This document shows, piece by piece, positions 16,501 to 22,814 of a stretch of 37,360 bases of DNA. The stretch's first letter is position 1. Each line of letters begins with the position of its first letter. Source of the stretch: Planctomicrobium piriforme (lineage in GTDB: Bacteria; Planctomycetota; Planctomycetia; Pirellulales; UBA1268); contig CAMAVC010000030.1 of NCBI GenBank assembly GCA_945861585.1, forward strand, positions 1-37,360, written 5' to 3'. The notes below the pieces were generated by a model. The model did not search any database, was not told where the DNA came from, and saw nothing but the letters and a program-made list of their open reading frames with translations. Made by a program: the position numbers and the translations under genes.

Positions 16501-17268
16501 CAGGCCGTCGCGCTCACGGTCGGGGCGAACGGCGGCTCGAACACGTTCTCCGGCGGCCTCTCGGGTGCGGGTAGTCTCATCAAGGCGGGGGCCGGCACGC
16601 TCACGCTCTCCGGGTCGAGCACGAATGCGGGCACCACGACGGTCTCCGCGGGCTCGCTCGTCGTCGATGGCTCGCTCGCCTCGGCCGTTTCGCTCGCAGG
16701 CAGCACATCGCTCGGTGGACGCGGCAACGTCGGGGCGATCAGCGGTGCGGGCCTCGTTGGCCCGGGTAACTCGCCCGGCATCCTTTCGGCCACGAGCGTC
16801 GATCCGACGGGCGGGCTCGACTTTGCGTTCGAGTTCACGCAGGCCAATCCCGATTACACGAATGCCTCCGCCAGCGGTAACGACCTCCTCAGCATCTCGG
16901 GCCTGACGCCCTTCGCCTCGTCGCTCACGTCGGCGAATGTCGTGAGTATCTACCTCACGCCGGCCGCAGCCGAGCTCGGCACGCTCACCGGCGGGTTCTT
17001 TACCTCGCTGCAGTCCGACTTCCTCAACAGCATCTCGAGCGCGAACTACCAATACTTCGTGCAGGATGCGGGTGGCTCTTTCTCCTACAACGGGCTGACA
17101 TACAAGTCGCTCGCCCAATATGACTCGTCGAAGAGCGTGACGGTGTCGACCGTGGCAGCGAACGGTGGGCAAGTGATGCAGATGGTGGTCGTGCCCGAGC
17201 CTGCCGCCCTAGCACTGGCCGGCATCGGCATCGCCGCTCTCGCATGGGCCCGCCGGCGTCGCCCGTAG
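10528..17268 (+). CDS. Giant PEP-CTERM surface protein of autotransporter-associated beta-strand repeats
   Basis: This 2246-aa secreted protein is rich in Gly, Ser, Thr, Ala and Asn. A signal peptide (MAIPLTLCLRLRARRALLAV start, cleavage near AVAQ) leads into about 15 repeats of the form LTKxGxGTLTLSGxNTYSGxTTVxxGTL, the PF12951-type autotransporter-associated strand, which should build a long right-handed beta-helix. There is no C-terminal autotransporter barrel. Instead, after a non-repetitive domain (about residues 2060-2210), it ends with a PEP-CTERM tail: VPEP, one hydrophobic helix and RRRRP. Export and exosortase-type processing at the cell surface are therefore expected; no exosortase is in the window. 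ATG 10528 was preferred over an upstream in-frame TTG/GTG because it begins the signal peptide, although no Shine-Dalgarno sequence precedes it. The stop TAG belongs to an intergenic palindromic repeat. Ligand unknown; adhesin or sheath component is inference. Confidence 0.9.
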   Translation: MAIPLTLCLRLRARRALLAVACAVGCLAAPSHAVAQTSGTWTSTTGGTWGDSANWSPGPIASGTGAVANFSTLNITGVQTVTLDAPITTGTLLFGDTTPSAATGWTLTSSTLTLAVASGAPTISVTGLGNATVFGNQAATISSVIAGSSGLNKSGTSALVLSGVNTYSGNTTVNGGFLVLNNASALGNSSSVTVSSGAMTIGNGITIGAGKSLTNNSPGNASYGGLTAISGGTGTWAGSVTFGSGARFGYDNNSVLVMSGSIGGSNTLLISGNDTAQNRTSVDTRYAVVISGTTNGYTGTTAVARGVLKIGADNALPTSTTLDIRSTALSAAQDAAAFDLNGFNQTVAVLNSSAITASSGSVGNASAFLTNSSATTKTFTVNQATTGTFYGIITGNLAFTKGGAGNLTLAPTLVTTASTSTTGTSTFSGDTFVSAGTLTLGNANALFGSTFDTASTGTLSLGTLSAATFGALKNSGTFTLTNSGSAFTLSVGGNNVSSSFAGRLTGLGGLTKVGSGTLTLTGATSDYNGATTLGGGALALGSANALPASGTITFSGGALQYSASNTTDYTARIASSGSAVAIDTNGQAVTFAGGIGSTNTGGLTKLGSGTLTLSGSSAYTGATTLAAGVLALGNANAIAAAGNVTFTGGTLQYSASNTADLASRIVSSTSAIAIDTNGQTVAWAGNLANTNTGGLTKTGSGLLTLSGSNTFTGPITITGGTLAVSGSFAFPTGVTGVSLNGGALQATGSVGLNSPGGIPSGATITLGASGGALVNNLGNNQWYINSAITGGAGTGALTFAGTSTSDIVLTGNSSFTGGSILSAAQVAISTDTALGTGTITFSGGSIRATSSGPRTLANTFTIAADTTFSTGAFTRDLTFTGPATITGATRTITVSDTISIASLAGAIGDGGNTYGLVKAGVGILALGGSNTYSGTTTFSAGTLRLDNSSALGGSGNLTFTGGGLQYSGSNTADYSARIVGSSGAIAIDTNGQSVSFASALAAGNSGGLRKSGAGTLTLAADNAYTGLTTVTGGTLQVGNGGTTGSITGNVTLSNTSGLVFNRSDSLTYAGSISGTGSMTKLGAGTLSLSGNNSINTTTIAGGTLSITGTGALPGTFTLDGGTLVNATGASSFGKGLGAFSVGPGGGALRSDVRVDAGGVISGTSLTALLTYGPTTTGSTGILLVISGNNTYAASTKVEAGMAVVVDNNNAFGTGTLELAGASIRTRNNAVRTLTNALVISGNTLFNSSAATDNDLIFTGSTTLSGGTRTLQVEFNTVAGGTGAGLMGVIGDAGNGYGITKTGAGVLTLGGANTYSGATTLNSGTLRLLNQNALQNSTLTLSGTGVVLLDAAVSGNAFTFGGLAASSTAATLALQNSVATSIALQVGGNNASTTYAGSLTGGGSLEKLGTGSLILSGSNTYSGTTTVTAGTLQVGSGTTGSISGNVVNNAALVFGRSNSASYSGDISGSGSVTNSGAGTFTLSGSNSYAGPTTLAGGVLALASANALPSSGTVTFTGGALQYSGSYSTDLSSRIAGSSGAVSIDTNGQSIAFSSALAASNVGGLTKSGSGTLTLSAANGFTGAVTLGGGVLALGNANSLPASGDIRFTGGTLQYSASNTGDYSSRIVSSTAAIAIDTNSQNVTFASALAASNSGGLVKSGAGILTLSAANTYSGTTTIASGGDYLVLNNAAALGSSSQIDVSGGSLAIGSGITTGAGKTVTVFSNGANSDGGLTAISGGTGTWAGTVSLSGGRLGVNNNSSLVITGSVGGSGLTLSAYGDGITNTGSAYGVTLAGPTGYTGDTGLIRGWLKIGADNTLPVGTTLNVYSLSNAIAAQQAATFDLNGFNQTVAGLTSTGNNAKLGYANGYVTNTGAAVKTLTVNQASSGTYTGLITGNLAFTKTGAGNLTLVPLLVTTAESQAFVNGTNTFTGDTLVSAGTLTLSSATTSTSLALAGSMFDTSGAGTLSFGTMTAATFAGLKGSGTLALQNGSSQAVALTVGANGGSNTFSGGLSGAGSLIKAGAGTLTLSGSSTNAGTTTVSAGSLVVDGSLASAVSLAGSTSLGGRGNVGAISGAGLVGPGNSPGILSATSVDPTGGLDFAFEFTQANPDYTNASASGNDLLSISGLTPFASSLTSANVVSIYLTPAAAELGTLTGGFFTSLQSDFLNSISSANYQYFVQDAGGSFSYNGLTYKSLAQYDSSKSVTVSTVAANGGQVMQMVVVPEPAALALAGIGIAALAWARRRRP
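11059..12090 (+). repeat. Internal coding duplication, copy 1 (about residues 178-521 of the PEP-CTERM protein)
   Basis: This segment runs from LVLNNASALG to LTKVGSGTLTL. It matches, module for module, the segment at 15577-16617. Shared landmarks in the same order are GGLTAISGGTGTWAG, LKIGADN-LP, FDLNGFNQTVA, KT-TVNQA, ITGNLAFTK-GAGNLTL and TFSGDTFVSAGTLTL. It is much longer than one beta-strand repeat, so it is a separate, higher-order duplication. Confidence 0.85.
15577..16617 (+). repeat. Internal coding duplication, copy 2 (about residues 1684-2030 of the PEP-CTERM protein)
   Basis: This segment runs from LVLNNAAALG to LIKAGAGTLTL and repeats the module order of 11059-12090. The two copies flank about 1160 residues of shorter repeats, placing near-identical modules close to both ends of the repeat region. 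Confidence 0.85.
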
Positions 17269-17286
17269 GACAGGCTTAAGCCTGTC
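17265..17286. repeat. Palindromic intergenic repeat, copy 1, carrying the stop codon of the PEP-CTERM gene
   Basis: GTAG is followed by GACAGGCTTAAGCCTGTC read from the second G; the 18-bp core is a perfect palindrome. The TAG at 17266-17268 is the PEP-CTERM stop codon. The DUF1559 start codon lies four bases after the repeat. Related copies occur at 20983, 21015, 21067, 29842 and 29873. Confidence 0.9.
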
Positions 17287-17290
17287 TCTT

Positions 17291-18238
17291 ATGACCCACC
17301 GCCGCGGCTTCACCCTCGTTGAACTCCTGGTCGTGATCGCGATCATCGGCCTTCTGATCGCGCTGTTGCTTCCCGCCGTGCAGTCGTCCCGTGAATCGTC
17401 TCGCCGGGCAGCATGCAGCAACAAACTCCGACAATTGGCCCTGGCGATGCACTCGCACCATTCGGCGCGGGGACATTTTCCGGCAGGCGGCACCACGAAG
17501 GTGACCGTGGCGTACTCCAGCACGACCTGCCTGATCGGCAACCCCTCAACCGATGGCGGGCCATCATGGACGGTGATCATCCTCCCCTACGCCGGTGATC
17601 AGCCACGATACGATGGCTACGCGATCGATCAGCCGTTTTCTCCCATGTCGACGGAGACGACGACGCCGAATTTTTCCCGGCAGTTCAAGGCCAACTCGAA
17701 TTTCCAGTGCCCATCCGACAAGAACTCGCGACTGACTGCCTGCAACACCAACTACTTTGCCTGCCAGGGTGGAGGCACCTCCGGCCAGGCTGCATGCGCG
17801 GCGCAGACAAGTCGGCTCTTCTACGATAATGGCGTTTTTTTCAACAACTCGAAGATTCGTGTGAAAGACATTCAGGATGGAACATCGCACGTCGCGCTGA
17901 TCGGCGAAACGAAGTACGCCGCCCACCAGGACTGGACGGCGGCGAATCCATTACGGCCTCACATGTCGTGGGATTCGTCGCTGCGCCCTCTCCTTGACTT
18001 CTCGATGCCGCTGGGCCTGTGCGCCACGACGAACGGCATCAACTCGTCGTTCAAGGATCCGGCGGTTTCGGAAGACTACGCAGGGGCGTCATCGACGTTT
18101 GGCAGCAACCATTCTGGCGGAGCCATGTTCGCCACGGCCGACGGCGCGACCACGTTTGTCAGCGAGTCGATCGATCTGGCCCTCTACCGCCGCTTCGGCC
18201 AGCGGTCTTCAGGTCAGTCGAACAAGGGCGGCCTGTGA
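17291..18238 (+). CDS. DUF1559 prepilin-type H-X9-DG protein
   Basis: This 315-aa protein has a type IV pilin-like N-terminus, HRRGFTLVELLVVIAIIG, with the Gly-Phe prepilin peptidase site and conserved Glu5, then one membrane helix ending LLPAVQSSRE. The C-terminus carries HSGGAMFATADG: His, nine residues, Asp-Gly, the signature of the DUF1559/H-X9-DG family that is massively expanded in planctomycetes. A pseudopilin-like, surface or periplasmic location is expected, but the function is unknown. It starts 22 bp after the PEP-CTERM stop, with a palindromic repeat rather than a Shine-Dalgarno sequence in between. Its stop overlaps the next ATG by one base (TGATG). Confidence 0.95.
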   Translation: MTHRRGFTLVELLVVIAIIGLLIALLLPAVQSSRESSRRAACSNKLRQLALAMHSHHSARGHFPAGGTTKVTVAYSSTTCLIGNPSTDGGPSWTVIILPYAGDQPRYDGYAIDQPFSPMSTETTTPNFSRQFKANSNFQCPSDKNSRLTACNTNYFACQGGGTSGQAACAAQTSRLFYDNGVFFNNSKIRVKDIQDGTSHVALIGETKYAAHQDWTAANPLRPHMSWDSSLRPLLDFSMPLGLCATTNGINSSFKDPAVSEDYAGASSTFGSNHSGGAMFATADGATTFVSESIDLALYRRFGQRSSGQSNKGGL

Positions 18239-18696
18239 TGCTCCCGTGCCGACGACCCGCGACCTTGCTGCCGCGAGCGATAGCCATGGCCTGCCTCATG
18301 CTCGCCGCCGGCTGCTCGAAACCGCCGCCGGGGCCGGCACGGTTTTCCGTGAGTGGAAAAATCATGTTCGATGGCCAGCCTGTGCCGCGCGGCACGATCG
18401 CCTTCGAGCCCGATACGCAGGCAGGAAACTCGGGCCCCGGCGGCTACGGCACGATCATGGATGGTGTCTTTGCGACACACCCTCGGATGGGCGCAGTCGC
18501 CGGCCCGCAGATCGTGCGGATCGCCGGGTTTGACGGGAAGGCGACCGCTGAAATGATCGATGGCAAACCACTGTTTCCCGAGTACAACACCAAGGCCGAA
18601 GTGCCGGAGAAGCAGGTGGCGATCGATTTCGAGGTGCCGCGTGCACCTGCAAAGAAGCCCAAGACCGCCGGACCGCCTGGCAAGCCGAAGCAATAA
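18238..18696 (+). CDS. Small exported lipoprotein of the planctomycete carboxypeptidase-regulatory-like type
   Basis: This is a 152-aa protein. The signal peptide ends in the lipobox-like LMLAAGC (lipidated Cys at residue 26), followed by a short beta-sandwich reading FSVSGKIMFDGQPVPRGTIA and EVPEKQVAIDFEVP, then a Lys/Pro-rich tail. Small lipoproteins of this kind often follow DUF1559 genes in planctomycetes (from memory); the function is unknown. The frame is open further upstream, but ATG 18238 overlaps the DUF1559 stop and starts the signal peptide. The gene ends 11 bp before the oxidoreductase. Confidence 0.85.
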   Translation: MLPCRRPATLLPRAIAMACLMLAAGCSKPPPGPARFSVSGKIMFDGQPVPRGTIAFEPDTQAGNSGPGGYGTIMDGVFATHPRMGAVAGPQIVRIAGFDGKATAEMIDGKPLFPEYNTKAEVPEKQVAIDFEVPRAPAKKPKTAGPPGKPKQ

Positions 18697-18700
18697 GGAG
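18695..18700 (+). promoter_or_regulatory. Ribosome binding site of the FAD oxidoreductase
   Basis: AAGGAG overlaps the TAA of the lipoprotein gene and stands 7 nt before ATG 18708, linking the two genes translationally. Confidence 0.7.
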
Positions 18701-18707
18701 AAGCATC

Positions 18708-20981
18708 ATGAGCCGGTTCATCCTCTGCGCCGTGGCCCTGCTGTCGTTCACCCGGCTCGCCTCCGCTGCGACCGTGCTCGTCGAGGCCGAGAGTTTTTCA
18801 TCGCCCGGCGGCTGGGGCCTCGACACGCAGTTCATCCGCGAGATGGGCTCGCCCTACCTCATCGCCCACGGCCTCGGCAAGCCGGTCGCCGACGCGACGA
18901 CGAAGGTCGCGATTCCCGCGGCCGGCACCTACAGAGTGTTCGTGCGCACGAAAGACTGGGTGGCCCGCTGGAACGCCCCGGGCACGCCCGGAACATTCCA
19001 GGTGCTCGTCAACGGCAAAGCCCTCACCGAGACGTTCGGCACAAAAGGCGCGGCCTGGGATTGGCACGACGGTGGCACCGTTACCCTGCCGGCAGGTGAG
19101 GCGACCATCGCGCTCCACGATCTCACCGGCTTCGACGGCCGCTGCGACTGTATCGTGTTCACGACGGACTCGGCTCCGCCGCCGAATGATTCCGCCGTGC
19201 TCGCGGCGTGGCGCCGAACGGCACTCGGCCTGCCGGCCGCGCCCAAGGAGGTGGGTCCCTACGACCTCGTCGTGGTCGGCGGCGGCTACGCCGGCATGGG
19301 CGCCGCCATCTCCGCAGCCCGCATGGGCCTGAAGGTCGCGCTCATCCAAGACCGCGGCGTGCTCGGCGGCAACGGCTCGAGCGAGGTGCGGGTGTGGGCG
19401 ATGGGCCTCATCCGCCGCGGCAAGTATCCGCGCATCGGCGAGATCATCGAGGAGTTCTGCGACCACGCCAAGAAAAGCCCGGGCACATTCGAGGAGTTCG
19501 GCGACGCGAAGAAGGAACAGATCGTGCGCGACGAGCCACACATCGACCTCTTTCTCCATACGCACGCCTTCGCCGTCGAGAAGCAGGGGAGCCGCATCAA
19601 CAGCGTCACCTGCCTCGACGTGAAGACGGGCCGCGAGCTGCGGTTTGCCGGCATGTTTTTCTGCGACGCCACCGGCCACGCCACGATCGGCCATCTCGCC
19701 GGAGCGGAAACCGTGATGGAGCCCAAGGGCCGGATGGGGATGAGCAACATGTGGGCCTGGGATGAAGAGCAAAGCCCCCAGTCGTTCCCGGAGACGCCGT
19801 GGGCACTGCAGCTCACGATGGACGATTTCCCCTACCCGCGCGACCATCATGGACAGTGGTTCTGGGAGAGTGGGTTCGACAAAGACCCGCTGGCCGACGC
19901 GGAGGGAATTCGGGACTGGAACCTCCGGGCGGTCTACGGCGCGTTCAATGCCATGAAAAACGGCGCCGGCGCCGCTGATCACAAAAATGCCGTCCTCACC
20001 TGGGTGGCGTACGTCGGCGGCCCGCGCGAGAGTCGGCGGATCCTCGGCGACGTCGTGCTCACGCAGGACGACATCGTGACGAAGCGGGAGTTTCCCGACG
20101 GCTGCGTGCCCAGCACCTGGTCGATCGACCTCCATTATCCCAAGAAGGAATACGCCCAGAAGTTTCCCGACAATCCGTTTATCTCGATCGCGGTGCACGA
20201 TCAGCGGGTGGACCGCACCTACGGCTATCCCGTGCCCTATCGCTGCTTCTACTCCAAAGACATTAAAAACCTGTTCATGGCCGGCCGGTGCATCTCCGTC
20301 ACGCACGAGGCGCTCGGCACCGTGCGCGTCATGAAGACCTGCGGCATGATGGGCGAGGTCGTGGGCAAGGCCGCGAGCGTGGCCGTGAAGCACGGCACGA
20401 CGCCCAGCGGCGTGTACGAAAACCACTGGGCCGAGATGCACGATCTGCTGCAGCTCCCCGGCAAGGCCCGGCGGGCGACTCTGCAGTCGGCGATCGATAT
20501 CCCGCCCGATGCCCTGCCACTGGCGCCGGCCGAGGGGCCGCCGATGGGCATCGATCCCCGGAAATTGGCCCGCGAGAAGGGGGCCGTCGTGCGCGACGAC
20601 ATCGAGGCGGTGCGCGAAGGAAATTGGCAGTCGGGCCATGGCCTCAAGGGCTTCGTCGGCTCGGGCTATCACTACGCGGCTCGTGATTCCGGGGCCACCG
20701 CAAAGTACGAATTGCAGGCTCCCGCGCCGGGCACCTACGACGTGCTCGTCTCGTGGCAGCCGCACGAAAACCGGGGCTCGGCGGTGCCCGTGCTCGTGGA
20801 GACGGCCGCCGGCCGCACGAGCGTGCGGTTCGACATGCAGAAGCCGGCGCCGCTCGACGGCTTCGCCTCGGCCGGGAAGGTGACGCTCGGCAAAGGCGAT
20901 CAGTGCGTGGTCGTGATCGCGACCGACGGAGCCAAGGGCAACGCCCACGCCGATGCCGTGATGCTCGTGCCGGCAAAGTAG
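18708..20981 (+). CDS. Exported FAD-dependent oxidoreductase with flanking beta-sandwich domains
   Basis: This 757-aa protein has a signal peptide (MSRFILCAVALLSFTRLASA). Residues 22-155 form a beta-sandwich (VLVEAESFSSPGGWGLDTQF, VLVNGKAL) of the type seen in carbohydrate-binding domains. An FAD-binding oxidoreductase core follows (FAD_oxidored, PF12831 type), with the dinucleotide loop DLVVVGGGYAGMGAA at residues 186-200, then GVLGGNGSSEVRVWAMG and the C-terminal FAD site LFMAGRCISVTHEALGTVRV. The last 125 residues (YHYAARDSGATAKYELQAPA, GTYDVLVSWQP) resemble the golvesin/xanthan-lyase C-terminal domain. Export of a flavoprotein suggests folding before translocation or assembly outside, yet no twin-Arg motif is seen. 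The substrate is unknown, possibly a polysaccharide-derived compound. It is linked to the lipoprotein by a Shine-Dalgarno sequence overlapping that gene's stop. Confidence 0.92.
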   Translation: MSRFILCAVALLSFTRLASAATVLVEAESFSSPGGWGLDTQFIREMGSPYLIAHGLGKPVADATTKVAIPAAGTYRVFVRTKDWVARWNAPGTPGTFQVLVNGKALTETFGTKGAAWDWHDGGTVTLPAGEATIALHDLTGFDGRCDCIVFTTDSAPPPNDSAVLAAWRRTALGLPAAPKEVGPYDLVVVGGGYAGMGAAISAARMGLKVALIQDRGVLGGNGSSEVRVWAMGLIRRGKYPRIGEIIEEFCDHAKKSPGTFEEFGDAKKEQIVRDEPHIDLFLHTHAFAVEKQGSRINSVTCLDVKTGRELRFAGMFFCDATGHATIGHLAGAETVMEPKGRMGMSNMWAWDEEQSPQSFPETPWALQLTMDDFPYPRDHHGQWFWESGFDKDPLADAEGIRDWNLRAVYGAFNAMKNGAGAADHKNAVLTWVAYVGGPRESRRILGDVVLTQDDIVTKREFPDGCVPSTWSIDLHYPKKEYAQKFPDNPFISIAVHDQRVDRTYGYPVPYRCFYSKDIKNLFMAGRCISVTHEALGTVRVMKTCGMMGEVVGKAASVAVKHGTTPSGVYENHWAEMHDLLQLPGKARRATLQSAIDIPPDALPLAPAEGPPMGIDPRKLAREKGAVVRDDIEAVREGNWQSGHGLKGFVGSGYHYAARDSGATAKYELQAPAPGTYDVLVSWQPHENRGSAVPVLVETAAGRTSVRFDMQKPAPLDGFASAGKVTLGKGDQCVVVIATDGAKGNAHADAVMLVPAK

Positions 20982-20982
20982 C

Positions 20983-21004
20983 GTAGGACAAGCTTCGACC
21001 TGTC
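20983..21004. repeat. Degenerate copy of the palindromic intergenic repeat
   Basis: The copy reads GTAG followed by GACAAGCTTCGACCTGTC from the second G, with changes in both arms relative to the 17265 copy. It lies two bases after the oxidoreductase stop. Confidence 0.75.
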
Positions 21005-21014
21005 ACCCTCCCCC

Positions 21015-21088
21015 GTAGGACAGGCTTCAGCCTGTCATGAAAGAGTTTGAGCCGATCATGCAATGCGACAGGCTGAAGCCTGTCCTAC
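21015..21088. repeat. Inverted pair of palindromic intergenic repeats
   Basis: The forward copy is at 21015-21036 (core GACAGGCTTCAGCCTGTC) and the inverted copy at 21067-21088 (core GACAGGCTGAAGCCTGTC, ending CCTAC). The 30 bases between begin ATGAAAGAG. The whole can fold as one long stem or two short hairpins. It lies between the oxidoreductase and the FMN-binding gene; it could end transcription of the former, but no T-run follows. Confidence 0.9.
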
Positions 21089-21098
21089 ACTTGGCTTC

Positions 21099-22814
21099 AT
21101 GCGCTCCTCCTCCTTCCGCCTGCTCTTCGCACACGCGGCACGGCTTGCCGTCGTTGCCGCGATCGCGTGGCTCGTCCACGTCGAGCACGCGGCCTTCCTC
21201 GGCCGGCAGCAGGGTGCCGACTTGGCAGCACTCCCGATCGACCGCATCCAGGCGCATCTCCCCGAGGCTGTGACGATCGGCGGCGACTCGAATGCAGTGG
21301 CGGGGGGCCGCGACGTGCTCGCCAACTCGGGCGAGCGCGTCGGCACGATCTTCAAAACCTCGCCGGCCAGCGACGCTGCAATCGGCTTCTCCGGCCCGAC
21401 CGACCTGCTCGTCGTCTGCGACACCGACCTCCGCGTCGCCGGCGTCGAAATTCTCTCGAGCCGCGACACCCGCGACCACGTCGCGGCGATCGAGCGCGAT
21501 CCACGCTACCTCGCCTCGTTCCGCGGCAAGTCGCTCGACGACCTCGCCGCCCTCGCTGCCGGTCGCATCGACGCGGTCGGAGGCTCCACGCTCACCTGCC
21601 TCGCGATCGCCGAGGGGCTGTCGCTGCGGCTCGGCGGCTCGGCCGGCACGAGCCGATTTGCAACCGCCCCCACCCTCGCCGACCTGAGCAAAATTTTCCC
21701 TGACGCCGTGGCGATCGAGCCCGACGTGGGCGACCCTTCCGTGATTCGTGTGCTCGCAGCCGACCGAATCCCGCTCGGCTGGGCGCTCCGCACGAGCCCC
21801 GCCGCCGACCGCACGATCGGCTACCAGGGGCCCACCGATGCCATCATCGGCTTCGACGCTCAGGGAAAAGTCGCCGGTGTCGCGGTGCTCGCCACGTTCG
21901 ACAATGAACCGTACGTGGGCTACGTCCGCGACGACCGGGCGTTTCGCCGCGTCTACCGCGGGATGACGTTCGAGGAACTCGCCGGCCTCGACCCGGATAA
22001 CACGGGCGTCGAAGGCGTGAGCGGCGCCACGATGACGAGCCAGGCCGTGGCGCGGGGGATCGTCCTCGCGGCACGGGCCCGCCGCGAGACGAGCACCGCG
22101 GGAGAGAAACGCTCCTGGCTCGGCGCGATCATGCGCGATCTCGACGGCCCCCGGCTCGGCGCCCTCGCGCTCATCGCGACGGCGATCGTGACGGCGTTCA
22201 CGCGGGCCCGCGGCACGTGGTTCGGCCGCCTCGCCCTCCCGCTCGCCGTGCTCGCATATCTGGGATTCGGCGCCGGCGCCCTGCTCTCACAGGCGCAAGC
22301 GTGGGGCTGGGCGCAGGCGGGCGTGCCGCGGGGCGCCGTCGTGCTCGCGGCACTCGCCGCTGCCGCGGTAATCCTCCCTGCAACCACGCGAAAAAACGTC
22401 TACTGCTCCCACCTCTGCGCCCACGGCGCGGCGCAGCAGCTGCTCGTCAGGTTCGCGAAGCCGAAGCGGAGCGTGCCGGCGTGGCTGCGGCCGTGGCTCA
22501 TCGTGCTCCCCTGGTGCCTCCTCGTGCTTGCGATCCTCACGGCTCTCTTTCACCTGCCGCTCAACCTCGTCGATCTCGAGCCGTTCGACGCGTATCTCCC
22601 CACGGTCGCCGGCACGGCCGCCCTCGCGATCTTCGCGATGAGCCTGCTCGCAAGCGCCTTCTACCCGATGGCCTACTGCCGCCACGCCTGCCCCACGGGC
22701 GCGCTCCTCGATCACCTCCGACTCAACAGCCGCTCCGACCGGTTCACCTGGCGCGACGGCGTGATGCTCGCCTGCCTTGCCGCCGCAGCCCTTGCCCACT
22801 GGTGGCCCCGATGA
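21099..22814 (+). CDS. Membrane electron-transfer protein with two FMN-binding domains and NosR-like membrane part
   Basis: This 571-aa protein has an N-terminal transmembrane anchor followed by two FMN_bind domains on the outside. The second has the canonical flavinylation motif EGVSGATMTS with the acceptor Thr at residue 311. The first has a divergent VGGSTLTC with Thr at residue 164. The C-terminal third has about five or six membrane helices with two cysteine motifs, YCSHLCAHGA (C436, C440) and YCRHACPTGA (C527, C531). These correspond to the CxxxCP motifs of NosR/NapH-type membrane domains, but the first lacks the Pro and no ferredoxin domain follows. Electron transfer from the quinone or cytoplasmic side to covalent FMN outside is inferred. 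The start was taken at 21099 because the upstream ATG at 21063 would translate the intergenic repeat. The stop overlaps the apbE start as ATGA. Confidence 0.9.
   Translation: MRSSSFRLLFAHAARLAVVAAIAWLVHVEHAAFLGRQQGADLAALPIDRIQAHLPEAVTIGGDSNAVAGGRDVLANSGERVGTIFKTSPASDAAIGFSGPTDLLVVCDTDLRVAGVEILSSRDTRDHVAAIERDPRYLASFRGKSLDDLAALAAGRIDAVGGSTLTCLAIAEGLSLRLGGSAGTSRFATAPTLADLSKIFPDAVAIEPDVGDPSVIRVLAADRIPLGWALRTSPAADRTIGYQGPTDAIIGFDAQGKVAGVAVLATFDNEPYVGYVRDDRAFRRVYRGMTFEELAGLDPDNTGVEGVSGATMTSQAVARGIVLAARARRETSTAGEKRSWLGAIMRDLDGPRLGALALIATAIVTAFTRARGTWFGRLALPLAVLAYLGFGAGALLSQAQAWGWAQAGVPRGAVVLAALAAAAVILPATTRKNVYCSHLCAHGAAQQLLVRFAKPKRSVPAWLRPWLIVLPWCLLVLAILTALFHLPLNLVDLEPFDAYLPTVAGTAALAIFAMSLLASAFYPMAYCRHACPTGALLDHLRLNSRSDRFTWRDGVMLACLAAAALAHWWPR

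Noticed and set aside
10528-17268. Dense short DNA repeats resembling a CRISPR or satellite array
   Set aside because: The repeats keep one reading frame over 6.7 kb and encode beta-strand protein repeats with varied spacing.
18798-20948. A 716-codon minus-strand frame opposite the FAD oxidoreductase
   Set aside because: Low-complexity composition without motifs; the plus-strand protein has a signal peptide, FAD loop and ribosome binding site.
21063-21098. Upstream ATG for the FMN-binding protein
   Set aside because: It would translate the intergenic palindromic repeat; ATG 21099 directly precedes the membrane anchor.
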